64,000 bases of DNA. Source: JAWKMZ01 sp041391965. GTDB taxonomy: Bacteria; Bacteroidota; Bacteroidia; Flavobacteriales; Flavobacteriaceae. Positions 18,557-27,661 of the stretch are shown one piece after another. Location: assembly GCA_041391965.1 (NCBI GenBank), contig JAWKMZ010000007.1, forward strand, positions 32,481-96,480, written 5' to 3'. Under the pieces are notes generated by a model. That model made no database searches. It saw nothing but the letters and a program-made list of their open reading frames with translations, and was not told the DNA's origin. Both the position numbers and the translations under genes were made by a program. The first letter of the stretch is position 1, and every line of letters starts with the position of its first letter.

Positions 18557-19867
18557 ATGAAAATAGCAGTAATTGGAACCGGTTATGTTGGCTTGGTCAC
18601 AGGAACATGTTTGGCAGAAACTGGAAACGAAGTACTTTGTATTGATATAAACGAAGATAAAGTCAAACAAATGCAACAAGGCAAAGTTCCCATATATGAA
18701 CCCTATCTTGATGTGTTGTTTGAACGAAATATCGAAGCCAAAAGACTTTCATTTTCAACCTCATTAAAAGAAGGTATCAATTTTGGAGACATTATTTTCT
18801 TAGCATTACCAACTCCTGAAGAAAGTGATGGATCTGCCGATTTATCTTACGTTTTAGGTGTTGCAAAAGACATTGGAAAACTCATAAAATCCTATAAAGT
18901 TATTGTTGATAAAAGCACGGTACCTGTTGGGACAGCGGATAAAGTTAAAGCCGTAATTTCTGCCAAAACTGATGTGAGTTTTGACGTCGTTTCAAATCCA
19001 GAATTTTTAAGAGAAGGTTTTGCTGTTGATGATTTTTTAAAACCAGAGCGTATAATTATAGGCTCAAGTTCTGAGCGTGCAACCAAGATGATGCAAAAGC
19101 TTTATAAGCCGTTTGTCAGATCTGGAAACCCAATTATTGTTATGGACGAAAAGTCTGCCGAACTTACCAAATATGCAGCCAATTCATTTTTAGCAACCAA
19201 AATTACCTTTATGAACGAAATTGCCAATTTTTGCGAAAAAGTAGGTGCAAATGTTGATGATGTAAGAGCAGGTATGGGTTCAGATTCTCGAATTGGTAAA
19301 CGCTTTCTGTTTCCTGGGATTGGTTATGGAGGCTCTTGTTTTCCTAAAGATGTTAAAGCACTTCATAAGTCTGGTAAAGATTTAAACTATAATTTTTCAA
19401 TTTTAGACGCTGTAATTAAAGTAAATGATATTCAAAAGAAAATTTTAATTCCAAGAATAGAAGCCTTTTTTAAAGGGAATTTAAAAGATAAAACATTTGG
19501 AGTTTGGGGTTTGGCTTTTAAACCAGAAACCGATGATATTAGAGAAGCACCAGCCTTATACATTATTGACGAATTACTCAATAAAGGTGCTATTGTTAAA
19601 GTATTTGATCCAGAAGCCATGGACAATGTTCAGCGTAAATACAATAACCAACTCACATACGCATCAAATATGTATGACGCCGTAAAAGCAGTAGATGCCT
19701 TAATTATTTGTACAGAATGGAGTATATTTAGAACGCCAAATTTTGCTAAATTGAAGCAGAATTTAAATCAACCTGTTATTTTTGATGGTAGAAACTTATA
19801 TGATGTAGAAGATATGATTAATGAAGGATTTTATTACAACTCCATAGGAAGAAAAGCTATAAACTAA
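18557..19867 (+). CDS. ugd: UDP-glucose 6-dehydrogenase
   Basis: It oxidises UDP-glucose twice with NAD to give UDP-glucuronate. The three-domain layout is complete in 436 residues: the N-terminal Rossmann motif GTGYVGLVTGTCLAETG, DKSTVPVGTAD, NPEFLREG, the catalytic Cys in GGSCFPKDVKAL (about residue 261), GLAFKPETDDIREAP and FDGRNLYD. It abuts the decarboxylase gene (stop/start overlap of 1 bp), so the pair yields both UDP-GlcA and UDP-xylose. Codon use looks less AT-extreme than the preceding transferase block. Confidence 0.96.
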   Translation: MKIAVIGTGYVGLVTGTCLAETGNEVLCIDINEDKVKQMQQGKVPIYEPYLDVLFERNIEAKRLSFSTSLKEGINFGDIIFLALPTPEESDGSADLSYVLGVAKDIGKLIKSYKVIVDKSTVPVGTADKVKAVISAKTDVSFDVVSNPEFLREGFAVDDFLKPERIIIGSSSERATKMMQKLYKPFVRSGNPIIVMDEKSAELTKYAANSFLATKITFMNEIANFCEKVGANVDDVRAGMGSDSRIGKRFLFPGIGYGGSCFPKDVKALHKSGKDLNYNFSILDAVIKVNDIQKKILIPRIEAFFKGNLKDKTFGVWGLAFKPETDDIREAPALYIIDELLNKGAIVKVFDPEAMDNVQRKYNNQLTYASNMYDAVKAVDALIICTEWSIFRTPNFAKLKQNLNQPVIFDGRNLYDVEDMINEGFYYNSIGRKAIN

Positions 19868-20856
19868 TGTTAAAAAAAGTTTTGATAACAGGAGCCGCTG
19901 GGTTTTTGGGCTCTCATTTGTGCGACCGCTTTATTAAAGAGGGTTTTTATGTTATTGGAATGGACAATTTTATAACAGGCGATTTAAAAAATATTACACA
20001 CTTATTAAACCATCCAAATTTTCAATTGATAGAACATGATGTTACAAAATTTGTTCAAATAGATGGAGCATTAGATTATATCTTACATTTTGCATCGCCC
20101 GCAAGCCCAATAGACTATCTAAAAATTCCAATCCAAACCTTAAAAGTTGGCTCTTTAGGAACGCATAATCTGTTAGGCTTAGCTAAAGCAAAAAAAGCAA
20201 GAATACTTATTGCATCAACCTCAGAAGTTTATGGTGATCCATTAGTGCATCCACAAACCGAAAATTATTACGGAAATGTGAATACTATTGGTCCAAGAGG
20301 TGTCTATGATGAGGCTAAACGTTTTCAAGAATCTATTACTATGGCATACCATAGATTTCATGGATTGGAAACAAGAATTGTTCGTATATTTAACACCTAT
20401 GGTCCAAGAATGCGTTTAAACGATGGAAGGGTAATTCCTGCATTTATGGGACAAGCATTGCGAGGCGAAGATTTAACTATTTTTGGAGATGGCTCACAAA
20501 CCCGTTCATTTTGTTATGTAGATGACCAAGTTGAAGGCATTTTTAAGCTGTTGTTTAGTGACTATGCTTATCCTGTTAACATTGGTAATCCACACGAAAT
20601 TACGATTAAAGAATTTGCTGAAGAAATTATCAAACTAACCGAAACCAAACAAAAAGTAATTTATAAACCATTACCAGTTGATGATCCTTTACAAAGGCAG
20701 CCAGATATTAGCTTAGCAAAAAAAATGTTAGAATGGGAACCTAAAATAGACAGAAGTAAAGGAATGAAAAAAACCTATACTTATTTTAAAAGTCTTACAA
20801 AAGAAGAACTATACAAAAGTGAACATAAAGATTTTACGAACCATATAAAAAAATAA
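19867..20856 (+). CDS. UDP-glucuronate decarboxylase (UDP-xylose synthase)
   Basis: This extended SDR protein (329 residues) starts KVLITGAAGFLGSHLCDRFI, has HFASPASP, STSEVYGDPLVHPQ, and the catalytic segment GPRGVYDEAKR, followed by RIFNTYGPRM. The GPR-x-x-YDE-x-KR signature is characteristic of UDP-glucuronate decarboxylases, which make UDP-xylose with transient NAD reduction. Its place directly after ugd supports this. A simple 4-epimerase is less likely because of that motif. Confidence 0.9.
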   Translation: MLKKVLITGAAGFLGSHLCDRFIKEGFYVIGMDNFITGDLKNITHLLNHPNFQLIEHDVTKFVQIDGALDYILHFASPASPIDYLKIPIQTLKVGSLGTHNLLGLAKAKKARILIASTSEVYGDPLVHPQTENYYGNVNTIGPRGVYDEAKRFQESITMAYHRFHGLETRIVRIFNTYGPRMRLNDGRVIPAFMGQALRGEDLTIFGDGSQTRSFCYVDDQVEGIFKLLFSDYAYPVNIGNPHEITIKEFAEEIIKLTETKQKVIYKPLPVDDPLQRQPDISLAKKMLEWEPKIDRSKGMKKTYTYFKSLTKEELYKSEHKDFTNHIKK

Positions 20857-20857
20857 A

Positions 20858-22216
20858 TTGAGCACTTTTAAGCAAGGAAGATATTCAGGATACTTAAGAC
20901 CAATTTCGTACTTCATAGATTTAAGTATTATAAATGGGTTTGCTGTATTTTATTTTTTTAAAAATATAGACGGTGTTGCATTTGTCCTAATAATGTCAAT
21001 TGCTTGGATAATTATATCAATAGCTTCAAGTTTTTACGAAGTTTATAGATACACACGCGAAGTGTCTATTTTAGCCTTAGTGTTACGTCAAATGTTGTTG
21101 TTTACATTAGTGATATTTGCATTCTCTGGCTATAATCATAATTTAAATATATATCCCATTACAATATTTAAATATGTTGCAGTAATCTTTGTCTTCATAG
21201 CACTTTTAAAATTTGCTATTTATTACCTACTTCAAAAATACAGAGTCTCATTTGGAGGAAATTACAGAAATACTGTCATACTTGGTGCCAATAAAAAAAC
21301 ATTGGCACTTGAAAATTTCTTTAACAAAAACCCAGAGTATGGCTACATACATAAACGCACTTTTAACTTTAAGGGCAAGAGTGAGGCTGACCTTAAAGCG
21401 TGTTTTGACTATATAAAAAAAGAATTTATAGATGAGATATATTGTTCAATTTCGGAACTCACTAATAGTCAGATTAGCGAAGTTATTGATTTTGCTGATA
21501 ACAATCTGAAAATATTAAAGTTTTTACCAGACAACAAGGATATTTATTCTAAAAAGCTGAAATATGAGTATTATGACTATATTCCAATACTCTCGCTTCG
21601 TATCATTCCTTTAGAAGATTCAATAAATACCATAATCAAACGAAGTTTTGATATCCTTTTTTCAAGTTTAGTTATTATTTTTATTCTGTCTTGGTTAACA
21701 CCTTTGATCGCTATTTTAATTAAACTCGAATCAAAAGGCCCTGTGTTTTTTAAACAATCAAGAAATGGCTTCAATTATAAAGAATTCGATTGTTATAAGT
21801 TTAGGTCTATGACACCTAATAAAGATGCTAATTTATATCAAGCTACAAGAGGCGACCAACGCGTTACCAAAATGGGTAAATTTATAAGAAAAACGAGTAT
21901 TGATGAGTTGCCTCAGTTTTTTAATGTGCTATTTGGAGATATGTCTGTTGTCGGACCAAGACCACATATGGTAAGCCATACCAATATGTATGCTAAACGA
22001 ATAGATAAATTTATGGTACGCCATTTAGTAAAACCAGGCATTACAGGATTAGCTCAAATAAGCGGATTTAGAGGTGAAGTAGAAACGGATAAAGATATTA
22101 TTGGACGTGTAAAGTATGACATCTTCTATATTGAAAATTGGTCACTTTTATTAGATTTAAAAATCATTCTTAAAACCTTTATAAATGCCGTTAAAGGTGA
22201 AGAAAAAGCCTACTGA
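20858..22216 (+). CDS. Initiating undecaprenyl-phosphate sugar-phosphate transferase (WcaJ/WbaP type)
   Basis: The 452-residue protein has four hydrophobic segments in its first 130 residues, a nucleotide-binding-like middle domain (NTVILGANKKTLALE), a fifth membrane helix near 270-290, and a C-terminal bacterial sugar transferase domain: KRSFDILFSS, FFKQSRNGFN, CYKFRSM, RKTSIDELPQFFNVL and SVVGPRPHM, then HLVKPGITGLAQISG. It transfers a hexose-phosphate from a UDP-sugar to undecaprenyl phosphate and starts the repeat unit. The start is TTG at 20858, 1 bp after the decarboxylase stop. Confidence 0.94.
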   Translation: MSTFKQGRYSGYLRPISYFIDLSIINGFAVFYFFKNIDGVAFVLIMSIAWIIISIASSFYEVYRYTREVSILALVLRQMLLFTLVIFAFSGYNHNLNIYPITIFKYVAVIFVFIALLKFAIYYLLQKYRVSFGGNYRNTVILGANKKTLALENFFNKNPEYGYIHKRTFNFKGKSEADLKACFDYIKKEFIDEIYCSISELTNSQISEVIDFADNNLKILKFLPDNKDIYSKKLKYEYYDYIPILSLRIIPLEDSINTIIKRSFDILFSSLVIIFILSWLTPLIAILIKLESKGPVFFKQSRNGFNYKEFDCYKFRSMTPNKDANLYQATRGDQRVTKMGKFIRKTSIDELPQFFNVLFGDMSVVGPRPHMVSHTNMYAKRIDKFMVRHLVKPGITGLAQISGFRGEVETDKDIIGRVKYDIFYIENWSLLLDLKIILKTFINAVKGEEKAY

Positions 22217-22218
22217 TT

Positions 22219-22992
22219 TTGAAACCAGAAGTTTCAATTATAACGCCCATTTTTAACTCTGAAGCCTTTATTAAAGCCACTTTAGACAGTGTTCTTAGTC
22301 AATCATTTAAAAACTGGGAATTAATATTAGTCGATGACGCTTCTACAGACAACAGTATTTCAATTGTCGAAATTTACCTAAAAAAACATTCAAACATCAC
22401 TTTAATAAAACAAGAAAGGAATTCTGGTACTGCTGTTTGTAGAAATGTGGCAACAAAAGCAGCTAATGGAAATTATATCGCCTTTTTGGATGCTGATGAT
22501 ATTTGGCAACCATCCAAATTGGAAAAGCAAATAGCTTTTATGAAAACTCAAAACATTGAGGTCTGCTTTAGTAGCTATGACCTTATGGATGAAAAAGGCA
22601 ATAATTTGTTTACTACCATCAAAGCTTTACCAAAACTTACTTATGATAAACTGTTAAAGTGTAATTATATAGGCAATTTGACAGGTATCTATAACGTCAA
22701 AACTTTAGGTAAAATCTACACCTCAAAGTTAAGGAAACGACAAGATTGGCTTCTTTGGTTGTACGCTTTGCAACGTTCTAAAACTCCTGCCTTAAGTGTG
22801 CAAGAATCTTTAGCTTTTTATCGTGTTAGAACAGACGGAATCTCATCAAATAAAAGCCAATTGATAAAATATAATTTTTTGGTCTATAAAGAAGGACTTA
22901 AATTTTCTACACTTAAATCATTATTTTATTTATGCCTTTTCTTATTTGAGTATGTGTTTATAAAACCAAAACAAAGGATGAAACACAATTAA
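22219..22992 (+). CDS. Family 2 glycosyltransferase, last gene of the glycan locus
   Basis: The GT-A domain is shown by SIITPIFNSEAFIKATLDSV, LILVDDASTDNS and the metal-binding LDADDIW at about residue 92. Then come the QDWLLWL motif and a C-terminal amphipathic helix. Length is 257 residues. The start is a TTG at 22219, 2 bp after the previous stop, so it is translated from the same message. It ends 2 bp from the end of the convergent CapK-like gene, with no hairpin terminator between them. Confidence 0.88.
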   Translation: MKPEVSIITPIFNSEAFIKATLDSVLSQSFKNWELILVDDASTDNSISIVEIYLKKHSNITLIKQERNSGTAVCRNVATKAANGNYIAFLDADDIWQPSKLEKQIAFMKTQNIEVCFSSYDLMDEKGNNLFTTIKALPKLTYDKLLKCNYIGNLTGIYNVKTLGKIYTSKLRKRQDWLLWLYALQRSKTPALSVQESLAFYRVRTDGISSNKSQLIKYNFLVYKEGLKFSTLKSLFYLCLFLFEYVFIKPKQRMKHN

Positions 22993-22994
22993 CA

Positions 22995-24302
22995 TTAAAT
23001 ATTTGATTTAAACTGCTTCAATTTACCACTTTTTGAACGTTCTAATAAATCTTTCCGTTCAAATAAAATGGTCAAGCCTTTTTCTAAGTAAGTTTCCATT
23101 TCTGTTTTAATAGTTCTCGTTTTTTCTTCGGTCAGCGCTTCGACACTCACATAAATAATTTTAAAAGTATGTAATGTTAGTTGCTCAATCACAAATTCTT
23201 TGACATTGCCATCATTTTCAATAATGCTTTTTGTGATATAGTAAAACGTCAATCCAGCTGCTTTTTTGCCGCTTGGTAAAATGGCGATATCGTTGGTTCT
23301 ACCAACCAATGTTTCGAAAATTGGCTTTTTTGGAGTGCTTTGCTTTGAAAGTATTCCAATATCTCCAATATCATAACGAATAAAAGGATGCGCTTTGTTG
23401 TAAAGTGATGTGATGACCACACGACCTTCTTCACCAAATGGCAAAACAGCATCCTGCTCATCCAATATTTCAACATATAAAGTTTCGCTATTGACTTGCC
23501 ATTCACTCTTTGGATTTTGAAAGGCAATCAAATCCAATTCAGAAGCACCATATTCATTAATCACAGGAACGCCAAACTGCGTTTCCATGAGTTTTTTATC
23601 AGTTTCAAAAAGCATTTCTGAAGTGACAACACAAGCTTTCAATGTTGGGCATATAGTAGTCAAAACCAATTGGTTTCGCTCTAAAAACTTAGCAAACTGA
23701 ACAATGCAGCTTGTATAACCATTTATATAATCAAAAGCGGTTGTATTAAATTTTTTAAGGTGTTTTTCAAAAGCAACATCACTCAAATCAAACACCGAAA
23801 ACCGAAAACGATTGCTCAACCTATCTTTAAAACGTTCTTTATAATACCCTTTTGCATCTAACGGAATCCCATAAAATCGCGCTTGAGTTGAGGTGTTGAA
23901 ATCCAGCCCAAACCAAGCAAAACGGTTTTGTATTTCGGCCCAAGTCATGGCATGGCAAAATTTGTCTTTGGCAAAAATAAAGGGATCACCAGACGAACCA
24001 GAGGTTTTATTGACATACACATTTTTAGTATTAAAACCCTCAGAAAGCCGTTCGTTTAAGGGTTGTTGCAAATGACGTTTGGTCATCACAGGAATAGAGT
24101 TCCAGTCTAAAGCAGAGGTGTTTTTTGCCAATGAGTTATAAAACGGATTGTGTTTTAAATGATAAGCAACAATGGCTTGCTTTTTTTCCTCAATGTAGGT
24201 GTTAAACTCCGTTTCATTTTTTTGAAGAACAGATTCTAATGCACGCTTGGCTTTCTTAATTGGAAACCCATTTAATTGCAACGAAATATCAAATACATTC
24301 AA
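22995..24302 (-). CDS. Phenylacetate-CoA ligase/CapK-like adenylating enzyme
   Basis: The protein belongs to the ANL superfamily branch often called CapK. Landmarks: the P-loop-like TSGSSGDPFIF, NEYGASELDLI, the FIRYDIGDIG segment and VGRTNDI. These enzymes activate a carboxylic acid as an AMP ester; the substrate of this one is unknown. No ATG fits the N-terminus, and I favour TTG at 24302 (about 435 residues), which leaves room for the purD promoter. A longer reading frame back to 24386 would run to within 3 bp of purD. Position beside the glycan locus suggests a link to cell-surface modification. Confidence 0.75.
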   Translation of the reverse strand: MNVFDISLQLNGFPIKKAKRALESVLQKNETEFNTYIEEKKQAIVAYHLKHNPFYNSLAKNTSALDWNSIPVMTKRHLQQPLNERLSEGFNTKNVYVNKTSGSSGDPFIFAKDKFCHAMTWAEIQNRFAWFGLDFNTSTQARFYGIPLDAKGYYKERFKDRLSNRFRFSVFDLSDVAFEKHLKKFNTTAFDYINGYTSCIVQFAKFLERNQLVLTTICPTLKACVVTSEMLFETDKKLMETQFGVPVINEYGASELDLIAFQNPKSEWQVNSETLYVEILDEQDAVLPFGEEGRVVITSLYNKAHPFIRYDIGDIGILSKQSTPKKPIFETLVGRTNDIAILPSGKKAAGLTFYYITKSIIENDGNVKEFVIEQLTLHTFKIIYVSVEALTEEKTRTIKTEMETYLEKGLTILFERKDLLERSKSGKLKQFKSNI

Positions 24303-24338
24303 AATAAAAACAGAATTTTTTGTAAAGTAAATAAAAAA

Positions 24339-24372
24339 TTGTCGTGAATTAGTGGCATTAATTTTATTTTTG
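24339..24372 (+). promoter_or_regulatory. Predicted promoter for purD
   Basis: TTG at 24339-24341 and TATTTTTG at 24365-24372, 23 nt apart. The -7 element matches TAnnTTTG exactly; the spacing is at the long end. It lies 16 bp upstream of the purD ATG, so the 5' leader would be very short. No PurR-like site or riboswitch was seen. Confidence 0.55.
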
Positions 24373-24388
24373 CCCAAACAACACAAAC

Positions 24389-25660
24389 ATGACTATTTTA
24401 ATTCTTGGTTCAGGCGGAAGAGAACACACATTTGCTTGGAAAATTGTTCAAAGTCCTTTATGCGATCACCTTTTTGTAGCACCTGGAAATTCAGGGACTG
24501 CACAAATTGCCGAAAATGTAAACCTAAGCGTTACCGACTTTCCTGCTATAAAAGCATTGGTTTTGGAAAAGCAGATTGATATGGTCGTTGTTGGACCAGA
24601 AGATCCATTGGTGCAAGGCATTCACGATTTCTTTTTGAATGATGACACATTGAAACACGTATCAGTTATTGGACCCGAAAAAGCTGCTGCTGAATTGGAA
24701 GGCAGTAAAGAATTTGCCAAAGAATTTATGATGCGTCACAGCATTCCGACGGCTGCATACCAAAGTTTTAATGCTGATACTGTTGAAGAAGGCTATGCGT
24801 TTTTAGATACCTTAAATCCGCCTTATGTTTTGAAAGCCGATGGATTGGCAGCCGGAAAAGGCGTGTTAATTTTAAATGATTTGGACGAAGCAAAAGCTGA
24901 ATTAAAAAGCATGTTGGTAGATGCCAAATTTGGGAATGCAAGCTCTAAAGTGGTTATTGAGGAATTTTTGGATGGTATTGAACTCAGTTGTTTTGTGTTG
25001 ACTGATGGGAAAAATTACAAAATTTTGCCAACAGCTAAAGATTACAAACGCATTGGCGAAGGTGATACAGGTTTGAACACAGGTGGTATGGGAGCCGTGT
25101 CTCCAGTACCTTTTGCAACAGACGATTTTTTGAGCAAAATTGAAGAACGCATTGTAAAACCAACCATTTCTGGACTCCAAAAAGACAAGTTGCCTTATAA
25201 AGGGTTTGTATTTATTGGCTTGATAAAAGTTGGTGACAACCCAAAAGTAATTGAGTATAATGTGCGCATGGGAGACCCTGAAACCGAAGTTGTGTTACCG
25301 CGTTTAAAAAATGATTTGGTTGAAATTTTCCAAGCAATTGCCAATCAAACCTTAGACAAAATTACGGTTGAAATTGACCAACGTGCTGCAACGACAGTGA
25401 TGATGGTGTCTGGTGGTTATCCTGAAGCTTATGAAAAAGGAAAAGAGATTACAGGATTGAACCTTGTGGAAGGCTCTATTCCTTTTCATGCTGGAGCTAT
25501 TGTAAAAGATGGAAAAATTGTAACTTCTGGAGGACGTGTTATGGCAATGACCTCTTATGGAAACACCTATCAAGAAGCCATAAAAAAATCCTATCAAAAT
25601 ATAGAAAAACTACATTTTGATAAGATGTATTATCGTAACGATATTGGTTTTGATTTGTAA
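24389..25660 (+). CDS. purD: Phosphoribosylamine-glycine ligase
   Basis: PurD joins glycine to phosphoribosylamine with ATP, the second step of purine synthesis. It begins ILILGSGGREHTFAWK, has PGNSGTA, GPEDPLV, the ATP-grasp segment LKADGLAAGKGV, and the C-terminal NVRMGDPETEVVLPRL motif. Length 423 residues is normal and the start fits the family exactly. The other purine genes are not in this window. It converges with the small membrane-protein gene, with only 4 bp between stops. Confidence 0.97.
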   Translation: MTILILGSGGREHTFAWKIVQSPLCDHLFVAPGNSGTAQIAENVNLSVTDFPAIKALVLEKQIDMVVVGPEDPLVQGIHDFFLNDDTLKHVSVIGPEKAAAELEGSKEFAKEFMMRHSIPTAAYQSFNADTVEEGYAFLDTLNPPYVLKADGLAAGKGVLILNDLDEAKAELKSMLVDAKFGNASSKVVIEEFLDGIELSCFVLTDGKNYKILPTAKDYKRIGEGDTGLNTGGMGAVSPVPFATDDFLSKIEERIVKPTISGLQKDKLPYKGFVFIGLIKVGDNPKVIEYNVRMGDPETEVVLPRLKNDLVEIFQAIANQTLDKITVEIDQRAATTVMMVSGGYPEAYEKGKEITGLNLVEGSIPFHAGAIVKDGKIVTSGGRVMAMTSYGNTYQEAIKKSYQNIEKLHFDKMYYRNDIGFDL

Positions 25661-25664
25661 CGAA

Positions 25665-25874
25665 TTACGCTTCGTAATGAGACGTGGTGTCTTCATTAAA
25701 ATCTTTCAACTGTTTCATCCAATAGGTAAAAGCAACAATACCAATTAGAAGAAAAATCCATGACATAAAGTTTGAACCAAACCAACTGTCAAGCTCCAAA
25801 GTTCTTAAAGCATCATAAGGCGCAAATAAGTGGTTTACAAATAAATCTTGTATCGCGTGAAAAAAGTCTATCAT
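25665..25874 (-). CDS. Small conserved membrane protein (DUF6341-like)
   Basis: This 69-residue protein has a single hydrophobic segment near residues 36-52 (NFMSWIFLLIGIVAFTYWM) with a polar N-terminus and an acidic C-terminus. From memory it resembles a short Flavobacteriaceae family (DUF6341) found near purD/upp; that link is unverified. A -7 element sits 26 bp upstream. Its function is not known. Short length would normally lower confidence, but the membrane segment, the position and the promoter element support a real gene. Confidence 0.7.
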   Translation of the reverse strand: MIDFFHAIQDLFVNHLFAPYDALRTLELDSWFGSNFMSWIFLLIGIVAFTYWMKQLKDFNEDTTSHYEA

Positions 25875-25899
25875 TGTAATAAATATTATATTTACACTG

Positions 25900-25907
25900 C
25901 AAAATTA
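25900..25907 (-). promoter_or_regulatory. Predicted -7 element for the small membrane protein gene
   Basis: Read on the minus strand this is TAATTTTG, an exact TAnnTTTG match, 26 bp before the ATG at 25874. I see no TTG at the expected -33 distance, so only half of the promoter signature is present. Confidence 0.4.
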
Positions 25908-26013
25908 CATTTTTTTCATTTTAGAATTAGTAAAAATTAAAAAGAATATTACCAATTTAGCCTTAATTAACTTTATAATTTTAATAACCATACTTTTATA
26001 AAAACAGATTTAA

Positions 26014-26937
26014 ATGATTTCAAGTTTTTTTGGCAAGGCAAAACCCATTCATTTGGTGGTTATAAGTTCATTACTCTTATTGGTGTTTTGTGTTGCTAAA
26101 CTTTATACCATTCACCAGCCTTTTACAATAGAACTTTTTATAAAGCAAGTCCTGCTTTTTGGTGTTTGTATGTTATCACTTTTTGTGTTGGATTTTTTTG
26201 TAAGCAAAAACAACCTTACTAAAAAAAACAGTTATAAAATATTAATGTTTGGATTGTTTATTGCCTTACTTCCAGAAACCATACTTAATTCAAAAATACT
26301 CATAGCGAATTTGTTTGTATTGTTAGCTTTAAGACGTGTCATTAGTTTGCGTTCTCAAAAAGAAATTAAGAAAAAACTGTTTGATGCTGCCTTTTGGGTA
26401 ACCATTGCAACGCTTTTTTATTTTTGGGCATCGTTGTTTTATATTCTGATTTTTGCAGCTCTTTTTTTATATTCTATATCTGATATAAAAAACTGGATTA
26501 TCCCTTTTGTTGCTATCATTTGTGTCTTGATTATTGGTGCTTCTTACATGATTGTGATGCAAATAGATTTTGAAACATATCTAAATGGGCTTGTTACTTT
26601 TAGTTTTGATTTTAGCCCATTAAACTCCAAACGTATCATTATTGCAGCGACCTTATTGTTTTCTTACGGAGTTTGGGCATTGTTTTATTACGTAAAAAAC
26701 ATCAAAAACAAATCAAAAAGTTACAGACCTTCGTATGTGCTTATTATCATTTCGTTATTACTTGCGCTTTTAATTATCACCATTTCACCAAATAAAAATG
26801 GAAGTGAGTTTATTTTCTTATTTGCACCATTGGCGATTATCTTTTCTAATTATTTAGAAGTTGTTTCAGAAAAATGGTTTAAAGAAGGACTCATTATAGT
26901 CCTAATTTTAGTGCCAATCATAATGTTAATGTTGTAG
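26014..26937 (+). CDS. Multi-pass membrane protein (DUF6427-like)
   Basis: The 307-residue protein has about nine hydrophobic segments and no soluble domain. I recall a Flavobacteria family of this size annotated as DUF6427 and located beside upp, but I cannot check it. No transporter or enzyme motif is visible; conserved-looking short loops include FLALR-like LLALRRVISLRSQKE. Its 3' end overlaps the convergent upp gene by 12 bp. Function unknown. Confidence 0.72.
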   Translation: MISSFFGKAKPIHLVVISSLLLLVFCVAKLYTIHQPFTIELFIKQVLLFGVCMLSLFVLDFFVSKNNLTKKNSYKILMFGLFIALLPETILNSKILIANLFVLLALRRVISLRSQKEIKKKLFDAAFWVTIATLFYFWASLFYILIFAALFLYSISDIKNWIIPFVAIICVLIIGASYMIVMQIDFETYLNGLVTFSFDFSPLNSKRIIIAATLLFSYGVWALFYYVKNIKNKSKSYRPSYVLIIISLLLALLIITISPNKNGSEFIFLFAPLAIIFSNYLEVVSEKWFKEGLIIVLILVPIIMLML

Positions 26938-27585
26938 CTTTTCGCCAAAAGCCAAATCGCCAGCGTCGCCAAGTCCAGGAATAATATAACCTTTATCATT
27001 CAGTTTTTGATCTACAGCAGCAATCCACAAATGGGTGTCTTTTTTAAAATGATTGCTGATATAATCAATACCATCTTGCGCTCCAATAACGCAAACCAAA
27101 TGAACCTCTTTAGGAATTCCAAAAGGTTTTAGTGCTTCAAAAGTTGCTACCAATGATTGTCCTGTTGCCAACATTGGATCTGCCAATATGAGAGTTTTGT
27201 TTTCCAAACTTGGACAAGCCAAATACTCGACCACAATTTCAAAACTATCTGGTTGCTTTTGATGTTGTCTATAAGCCGAAATGAAAGCATTTTGTGCATT
27301 GTCAAAATAAGTTAGTAATCCATTATGCAATGGTACACCAGCTCTTAAAATAGAACATAATACAATGTCGTTTTCGAGCAAATTCATCTCACAAGTTCCT
27401 AAAGGTGTGGTAATGGTTGACGTTTTATAAGATAGCACTTTGCTCATTTCATAACCCAAAACTTCACCAATCCGTTCTATATTCCTTCTAAAACGCATAC
27501 TGTCTTTTTGAATGTTGACATCTCTGAGTTCTGAAATAAAAGTGTTTAGAATAGAATTTTTTTCTGATAAATTATGAATGTGCAT
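26926..27585 (-). CDS. upp: Uracil phosphoribosyltransferase
   Basis: It salvages uracil to UMP using PRPP. Recognisable parts are CSILRAGVPLHNGL, the PRPP-binding ILADPMLATGQSLV and the C-terminal YIIPGLGDAGDLAFG uracil-binding segment. At 219 residues it has the usual size. The ATG at 27585 is the family start. It overlaps the convergent DUF6427-like gene at its 3' end. The 76-bp gap to the divergent DUF4254 gene should carry promoters for both, but no full consensus was found. Confidence 0.95.
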   Translation of the reverse strand: MHIHNLSEKNSILNTFISELRDVNIQKDSMRFRRNIERIGEVLGYEMSKVLSYKTSTITTPLGTCEMNLLENDIVLCSILRAGVPLHNGLLTYFDNAQNAFISAYRQHQKQPDSFEIVVEYLACPSLENKTLILADPMLATGQSLVATFEALKPFGIPKEVHLVCVIGAQDGIDYISNHFKKDTHLWIAAVDQKLNDKGYIIPGLGDAGDLAFGEKLQH

Positions 27586-27661
27586 AAGGTTGTAACTATG
27601 TTTTTAAGTGGTAAAGTTAATTAATTAGACCTATATTTACAGTTTTAAAAACTATTATCCT

